From: Thecamonas trahens ATCC 50062 | Taxonomy: Eukaryota > Apusozoa > Apusomonadida > Apusomonadidae | Assembly: GCF_000142905.1 (NCBI RefSeq) | Contig: NW_013657656.1 | Span: 282,991 to 346,990, forward strand | Reading direction: 5' to 3' | Length of the DNA: 64,000 bases | Part shown: positions 58,944-64,000 of the stretch, one piece after another | Numbering within the stretch: the first letter of the stretch is position 1 | Layout: every line of letters begins with the position of its first letter | The notes under the pieces: generated by a model | Databases searched by the model: none | Told to the model about the DNA's origin: nothing | The model's input: the letters and a program-made list of their open reading frames with translations, nothing else | Translations under genes and position numbers: made by a program

Positions 58944-60197
58944 ATGGCAGACAAGACAGCGAGCGTGGAACTCAAGTACGGGTGTAACCCGTACCAAGTA
59001 CCGGCGACGTACGAGGTGACGGCCGACAGCGACGGCCGGCTCCCGTTCCATGTCCTCAACGGGACACCTGGCTTTATCAATCTCCTCGACGCGCTCAACG
59101 CATGGCATCTGGTGGCCGAACTGGCGGAAGCGACGGGCTTTGACGCAGCGGCATCGTTTAAGCATGTTTCGCCGGCAGGCGCAGCCATCTCGGCTTTTCC
59201 GCTCACAGACGCCGAGGCAGCCGCGTATGAGATCGCGGACCCTGCTGGCCTCGAGGGCCCGGCCCTGGCCTACGTTCGGGCGCGCAACGCGGATCCCAAG
59301 TCGTCGTTTGGCGACTTTATCGCCATTTCGGGCACAGTCGACGAGGCTGCGGCCAAGGTCATCAAACCGCATGTCTCGGACGGCATCATTGCGGCCGACT
59401 ATGACGAGGCCGCGCTCACGCTGCTGTCGGCTAAGAAGGGCGGCAAGTTTGTGGTACTCAAGGCCGATCCGGCGTACCATCCGCCCGAGATGGAGGACCG
59501 ACTTGTCCACGGCGTGCGGATGCGACAGAAGCGCAATGTGGAGAGCGTTTCGCCTGATGAGCTCCGCGGATGCGTGACCAATGCCGACGACGCGGCACGG
59601 CTGACCAGCGCCGCCCTGCTCGACCTCACCGTTGCGTCGATCGCTATCAAGTACACCCAGTCAAACTCGGTCGGATACGCCATCCGCGGGCAGATGATCG
59701 GTATCGGAGCCGGACAGCAGTCGCGGATCGACTGCACGCGGATCGCCGGTGACAAGGCCGCGGTCTGGTGGCTCCGCCAGCATCCGCGGGTTCTCGGGCT
59801 CAAGTTTGCCAAGGGTGTCAAGCGGCAGGCGCGGGTCAACGCGCGAGTTGAGTTCCTTGCCATGTCGCCGGATCCTGCTGTCAACGCTGTGCTCGTCAAC
59901 GAGGCGCAGATGGCGCGATTCAACGCGCAGCTCGAAGAGACCGAGCTCGACACCGACCCGCTCTCGCAGGTCGAGCGCGCCATCTTTATCACAAACTCGG
60001 CCCGCGATGCCGGTGGGGTGGCGCTCTGCTCGGATGCCTTCTTCCCCTTTCGCGACTCGATCGAAGAGGCGGCCCGCCATGGCGTGGCCTGGGTTTTGCA
60101 GCCTGGCGGGTCGGTCCGCGACGACGAGGTCGAGGCTGCATCGCGCGCGTACGACATGGTCATGATCAAGAACGGCAAGCGAACGTTCCACCACTGA
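58944..60197 (+). CDS. Stand-alone AICAR transformylase (PurH C-terminal half)
   Basis: A single exon of 417 residues beginning MADKTASVELKYGCNPYQVP, which aligns with the first residues after the domain junction in human ATIC (MPLRYGMNPHQTP). Further matches are VLNGTPGFINLLDALNAWHL, the catalytic Lys-His in SFKHVSPAGAA, SSFGDFIAISG, KYTQSNSVGYAIRGQMIGIG, QQSRIDCTRIAGDKAAVWWL, SDAFFPFRDSIEEA and the terminal FHH. It transfers a formyl group from 10-formyl-THF to AICAR, giving FAICAR. The sequence is of the eukaryotic type. No trace of the cyclohydrolase domain precedes it on this strand. Confidence 0.93.
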   Translation: MADKTASVELKYGCNPYQVPATYEVTADSDGRLPFHVLNGTPGFINLLDALNAWHLVAELAEATGFDAAASFKHVSPAGAAISAFPLTDAEAAAYEIADPAGLEGPALAYVRARNADPKSSFGDFIAISGTVDEAAAKVIKPHVSDGIIAADYDEAALTLLSAKKGGKFVVLKADPAYHPPEMEDRLVHGVRMRQKRNVESVSPDELRGCVTNADDAARLTSAALLDLTVASIAIKYTQSNSVGYAIRGQMIGIGAGQQSRIDCTRIAGDKAAVWWLRQHPRVLGLKFAKGVKRQARVNARVEFLAMSPDPAVNAVLVNEAQMARFNAQLEETELDTDPLSQVERAIFITNSARDAGGVALCSDAFFPFRDSIEEAARHGVAWVLQPGGSVRDDEVEAASRAYDMVMIKNGKRTFHH

Positions 60198-60285
60198 TCA
60201 TGGCGCGTGGCCAGTGAACTTATTCCAGTACGGGTATGGATGTTCAATGCAGGACAGGATGGGGGGGGGGGAGGGAGGAGGCAGG

Positions 60286-61422
60286 TTAGGCGCAGGCGTC
60301 AACGTCGCGTGCAACGTCGTCGTCGACGAGCGCGGGTGCCGCCGGGCGCTCCAGACCGACGACCGACTCGCGGGCGTCCGACTTGGCGGGTGAGGGCGAC
60401 TTGGGAAGGCCCGGCGCCTCCGAGGCGGAGACCGACGAGGAGGCAAAGAGGGCGGCATCGGCAAGGATGTCGTCGCGGGAAATCGACTTGATCGAGCGCA
60501 TCTGGGCATACTGGCGTGAGATGGTGGCGGCCATCTCCTCGGCGGAGCAGTAGGTTGACCAGTCAACCTTGAGCACCGGAATGTACTTGGAGATGTCATC
60601 GATGAACTTGTTGTAGCCGGCGTACAGCTGGCGGAGGTACTCGATGGGGATGAGCGACTCGCACTCGCGCCCGCGCGACTTAATCCGCTCGTAGCTCTCC
60701 TCGGGCGTCACATCGAGGTGCACAATGAGGTTCGGCTTCCGCATAAAGTTCGACATGTTCTCAAACAGCTCAAGGTCTACATTCAGGGCGAGTTAGTGGC
60801 GTGACGGGGAAGGGAAGGAAGAGGGGAGGGGTAGGGTGATCTCATCATGACAACGTACAGGTATCAAAGTCGCGCTCGTCCATCTTGCCGTCGTCCTTGA
60901 GCATGCGAGCAAAGACGAGGTCCTCATAGATGGAGCGATCAGCAATACCACCCGCCTTGGACCAAATGATCTGCTGCTGCTGCTCAAAGCGCTTGTTGAG
61001 GAGGTAGACCTGGAGCGGGAAGGAGTACTTTGCCTGGTCAGCGTAAAAGTCCTCCAAGTACACGTTCTCCGCCACGGGCTCGTGGAAGACAGGCAAGCCC
61101 ATCTCCTTTGACAGCGCATCCGCCAATGTTGTCTTGCCGGCACCTAGTTCCTTTCATAAGTGAGTCTGATGTCATGCCCATGGTTGTGCCTTTAATCCTG
61201 CTGGGTAGCTGGGCCATAAATAATGCCGCGAGGGTTAGCGCAAGGTAGAATCTACACTGACCGGCACGAGGTCACCCTTGCCCCCCGCCCCCCACCCCCC
61301 ATGGCACCCACGCCATGGGAAGTGGAAGAGTACCAGCAAGAAGAAAGGTGGGAGGGTAGTCAATGCGTACCAATGAGGCCCGAGATGGCAATGAACAGCT
61401 TCTCTCCGTAGGCAGAAGACAT
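60286..61422 (-). CDS. Deoxynucleoside kinase (dNK/dCK/dGK/TK2 family)
   Basis: Three exons, 61422-61371, 61143-60859 and 60776-60286, join in phase (introns 227 and 82 bases) to give 275 residues. The P-loop is split by intron 1: FIAISGLIG then AGKTTLADAL. Next come GLPVFHEPVAENVYLEDFYA, SFPLQVYLLNKRFEQQQQI, the catalytic DRSIYEDLVFAR, LIVHLDVTPEESYERIKSRG and the LID arginines (RGRECE). Family enzymes phosphorylate deoxynucleosides for salvage. Substrate preference cannot be read with confidence. The C-terminal 70 residues are Ser/Ala-rich. It starts divergently from the coiled-coil gene and follows the transformylase gene tail to tail. Confidence 0.9.
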
Positions 61423-61880
61423 GGCTACAGCTCAGTGAGTGGGGTGTTGGGAGCGAGGGGACCGAGGCAAAGTGGCGCAGAGGCGCCAGTGGCCGAAGCC
61501 CCCCACCACGGGGGGGGGGGGGGGGGACGGGCAATGGGGAAATCAGGCACAACATTGGTAACAGCTTCTTTTGTACCATCGCCACAACGCCATCATCGAT
61601 ATCGCCATCTCTGGCTGTCTCCCATTACTGCGCATTGATATCTGTCTTACGCCACTGTCTTGGATCATCGCTGTCGCTGCGTCGGGTCCACATCTCGGGC
61701 AGGCATCCCTCGGCCGCAAGCACGTCACGCTAGCTAGCCGGGATCACGACCAGGACAAGCCAGCTAGGTAGATCCCAAGTCCAGGATCAAGATGGACGGC
61801 CATCGCTGGGCTACAGCGCCACGACGAGGCCGGTCAAGCCAAAGGGGAGCAACACACAATCACTCGACTCTTCTCCGATC
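61423..61880. promoter_or_regulatory. Divergent region with a 17-G run
   Basis: 458 bp between outward start codons of the nucleoside kinase and the coiled-coil protein. It contains a pure run of 17 G (61510-61526), which is a C run on the kinase transcript strand. No coding exon is supported. Confidence 0.4.
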
Positions 61881-62900
61881 ATGGCAGCATCTGAGGGACG
61901 ACCATTGCTGCGAAGGGTATCGGCCGGAACGCCGACAGCGAGAGGCGAGCTGGAGGCAATGTGGCGAGAAGGGCGAGTGACGGGCATGTTCAACATTCCC
62001 AACGAAGAGGTCTTTGCCATGTGCGTCGACTTTTGCATCCAGGCCGAGGCTGCAGGAGGAGGCGATGATGGGCACACGACCGGACGCAAGCTCGACGTTG
62101 ACGCGCTGGTGGCGGCATCGCCTAAGGAACGGGCTGAGCGCCTTGCAGCGGCATCGCCAGGCGCGCTAGCCGCAGTGGTGGCGGCTGCTATCGACGCGCT
62201 GGATCGCAATCGCATCAATGCTGCGCGCAAGATCCTGGCCGCAGAGGAGGACGCACGAGTGGCGAGCGAGCGGGGAGCCAGGGCAGCAGCGAAAGCCAGG
62301 GACGCCGCAGCCTTGGCGGCAAGCGAGCTGAAAGATGTGGAGAAGGAGTTGGCATGCGTGCGGAGGGAGCTGGTGGTAGCTCGTGAGCTCGTGGCGGAGC
62401 TTCAGGCGGCGGCGGTCGATGAGACGGGCGAGCGTGCGGCGCTGGAGGCCCGGGCCCGGGCGGCCGAGTCGGCGGCAGCGACGGCGCGGCTGGCGGCGAG
62501 GGAGGCAGTAGAGGAGGCCGAAGCAAGCAACCGCCAGGTGCGGAAGCTAGTGCGTGACATGCGGGAGATGGCGGCGCAGGGTGTGGCGGCGCAGGCCCGC
62601 ATCGATGCGCTGGAGGAGCAGGTCGGCATCCTCGCTGCCGCCGCCCCGCCCTGGTTCCAGCTCCCGGCGTCGCCGTCGGCGCAGCGGGACGGCGCATCAT
62701 CGTCACGGGTGGTGCGTCTCGAGTCGCCAAAGGCGGCTGGCACTGGCGGCGGCCCAACGCTTACGGACCACCTCAATCACAAGCTCCTGGCGTCGATGCT
62801 CGAGTCGGACGCGGCGGCGCGTTGGGGTCGAGACGACGATGGCGATGGCGACGGCGACGGCGACGGCGACGACAGTGACTCATCAGACTGGGACCCATGA
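61881..62900 (+). CDS. Coiled-coil protein with Asp-Gly repeat tail, function unknown
   Basis: A single exon of 339 residues from ATG 61881. The N-terminal part (LEAMWREGRVTGMFNIPNEE and VFAMCVDFCIQAEAAG) looks like a small folded helical domain. Residues 110-265 are a continuous coiled coil (ELKDVEKELACVRRELVVAR; QVRKLVRDMREMAAQGVAAQ). The C-terminus is acidic with DGDGDGDGDGDD encoded by GGCGAC repeats (about 62838-62873). No family is recognised. Its neighbour is a basal-body protein gene, but a flagellar role is only a guess. The stop is 23 bp from the CCDC61 stop. Confidence 0.55.
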   Translation: MAASEGRPLLRRVSAGTPTARGELEAMWREGRVTGMFNIPNEEVFAMCVDFCIQAEAAGGGDDGHTTGRKLDVDALVAASPKERAERLAAASPGALAAVVAAAIDALDRNRINAARKILAAEEDARVASERGARAAAKARDAAALAASELKDVEKELACVRRELVVARELVAELQAAAVDETGERAALEARARAAESAAATARLAAREAVEEAEASNRQVRKLVRDMREMAAQGVAAQARIDALEEQVGILAAAAPPWFQLPASPSAQRDGASSSRVVRLESPKAAGTGGGPTLTDHLNHKLLASMLESDAAARWGRDDDGDGDGDGDGDDSDSSDWDP

Positions 62901-62923
62901 GGTGGCAGAGGGTTTACGTCCTG

Positions 62924-64000
62924 TCATGCGCGCGGGTAGGCATCGGATCGTTTCGCGCCCTTGAGGAACGACTGGAGGGCGTCGAGCCGAGCGTTGATGT
63001 CGTAGATCTCGTCGCCTCGCGGCGGCGAGGAGCGCGGCGGCGAGGAGCGCGGCGGCGAGCGGCGGGCGTGGCGCGGCGGCGAGAGCGGCTCGTCGGTGAA
63101 GAACGAGTGCGCGGCGCCAGGTCCTGCACGCGGCGGCGCGACAAACAGGCCGTCTGCGCCCGGCGGGTTGCGCGGCGGAAGGGTGGCCTCGAGCTGCGAG
63201 GTGAGTGAGCGCTGCTTCGGCAGGCCGGATGGGGTAGCGCGGCTGCGCTTGTTGCGGCTGCTCGACCGCTTAGATCTGCTTGTCGGCGAGGCCTTGTTTG
63301 CCCTCCGAGACTTGGCCTTGGCCTTGGACGCCGACGTCGACGCCGAGTACAAGCGGTCGGCGACGTGTGCGGCGCGCGAGGCCGAGCGCGAGCGGCGGCG
63401 CGAAGTGCGGCGGCGCGAGTCGCCGATGGACGCGTCCGAGTCGAGCGAGCCGCGGCGGGACGAGGCCCGGGATGAGGCTCGCGACGACGAGCGTGACGAA
63501 GCCCGCCGCCGAGGTGGCGGGCCCCACTTGGAGCTGGTCTTGCTCGACGACGCCATCTTGCGTTTCTGCTCTCGGACATACGCTGTGGGGTCAAAGCGCG
63601 GAAAGGCGGCGCCGGCCGGCGAGCCCCCACGCGAGCGCGAGGTCTTGCGGCGGACACGGGCCTTGACCCGCGAGCGTGAGCGCGACGCCGACGCCGAGTC
63701 GGCGCCCGACGCGGCACCGGGCGACGGGTCGCGGCGCGAGCGCGAGGTTGAGCTGGCACGCCGCGGCCGGCCGGCTCCGGAGCGGCGCGGCGAGTCGCGG
63801 GCAGGCCGCGGCGCGGGCCGCGGCGCCCGCGGGCGCGCCGCCAGCTGCGCCTCCAGGTCAGCGATGATGCCCCGGAGCTCGTCGTTGCGGCGCGCAGACT
63901 CTTCGGCAATGCGACGCGACTGCTCGGCAGCCTCGGCGGCAAGGTCGCGCGCCATCCGAGCCTCCTCGCGCGCCTGGGCCAGCTCAGCCTGGAGCCGGGC
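62924..64000 (-). CDS. CCDC61: CCDC61/VFL3 basal-body protein, C-terminal part
   Basis: The frame is open from the window end to the stop at 62924, so the 5' part is outside. It begins in a coiled coil (ARLQAELAQAREEARMARDL; RRNDELRGIIADLEAQLAAR), continues through an Arg/Ser-rich region, and has the motif FPRFDPTAYVREQKRKM, very like RFDPTAFVKAKERKQ in CCDC61. It ends DEIYDINARLDALQSFLKGA, matching the EIDARLKALQEYMNRL end of the animal protein. CCDC61/VFL3 is a SAS-6-related protein at centrioles and basal bodies that organises rootlets and microtubules. The match rests on two motifs recalled from the family plus overall architecture. Confidence 0.75.
   Translation of the reverse strand, partial: ARLQAELAQAREEARMARDLAAEAAEQSRRIAEESARRNDELRGIIADLEAQLAARPRAPRPAPRPARDSPRRSGAGRPRRASSTSRSRRDPSPGAASGADSASASRSRSRVKARVRRKTSRSRGGSPAGAAFPRFDPTAYVREQKRKMASSSKTSSKWGPPPRRRASSRSSSRASSRASSRRGSLDSDASIGDSRRRTSRRRSRSASRAAHVADRLYSASTSASKAKAKSRRANKASPTSRSKRSSSRNKRSRATPSGLPKQRSLTSQLEATLPPRNPPGADGLFVAPPRAGPGAAHSFFTDEPLSPPRHARRSPPRSSPPRSSPPRGDEIYDINARLDALQSFLKGAKRSDAYPRA

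Noticed and set aside
1-64000. tRNA and rRNA genes
   Set aside because: Looked for cloverleaf-like segments with a GGTTCGAATCC-type T-arm and for rRNA motifs in gene-free stretches; none was convincing by eye. A covariance-model scan would decide.

Overview
This is nuclear DNA from a GC-rich, intron-bearing unicellular eukaryote. The evidence is GT-AG introns whose phases join correctly (for example in the Ran-like, GDP-mannose dehydratase, MetAP2 and deoxynucleoside kinase genes), alternating-strand protein genes, spliceosome, ESCRT-III, VDAC and E6AP genes, and a CCDC61/VFL3 basal-body gene that implies a flagellum. Short GC-rich genes, E6AP and animal-type purine genes together suggest an apusomonad such as Thecamonas trahens; that name is inference and was not tested. 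Two assembly gaps (375 N and 100 N), many (CA/TG)n tracts and long G runs mark the window. I saw no CRISPR array, rRNA, mobile element or convincing tRNA.

Layout. 1-7 kb: CWC16-family splicing protein, RRM protein, ELMO-domain protein, RBM22 splicing factor (with an exact 151-bp copy of its second-exon start inside the intron). 7-13 kb: BNR-repeat type I membrane protein, then a PH-like protein with four RING-like fingers, then a decayed reading frame. 13-19 kb: GDP-mannose 4,6-dehydratase, a divergent Ran-like GTPase, a Josephin-like cysteine-peptidase candidate (frameshifted), and a small type I membrane protein. 19-27 kb: PAQR receptor, LRR protein, CHMP1, VDAC (the last two lose their first exons in or near the first gap), coiled-coil protein. 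27-39 kb: DBF4, MpaB-like oxygenase, RS-rich protein, DNA2. 39-46 kb: tandem-retropepsin protein, JmjC-FkbM fusion, NAGPA-like protein, basic protein, N6AMT1. 47-56 kb: UBE3A/E6AP (frameshifted), mitochondrial RsfS/MALSU1, DCP1, MetAP2, an unknown protein. 56-64 kb: truncated nucleotidyltransferase at a gap, imidazoleglycerol-phosphate dehydratase, the two halves of PurH as separate divergent genes, deoxynucleoside kinase, a coiled-coil protein and the 3' part of CCDC61.

The most notable system is at 57.3-61.4 kb. The normally bifunctional PurH/ATIC is encoded as two head-to-head genes, IMP cyclohydrolase on the minus strand and AICAR transformylase on the plus strand. The histidine-pathway dehydratase lies 9 bp away and a nucleoside kinase follows. 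AICAR links histidine and purine synthesis, so the neighbourhood has metabolic logic. The arrangement is what a single inversion of the first half of a fused gene would produce.

Genes are tightly packed. Tail-to-tail neighbours are often separated by fewer than 50 bp, and three pairs overlap at their 3' ends. Head-to-head pairs share regions of roughly 250-700 bp that are likely bidirectional promoters. Three conserved genes carry apparent single-site frameshifts that may be sequencing errors.
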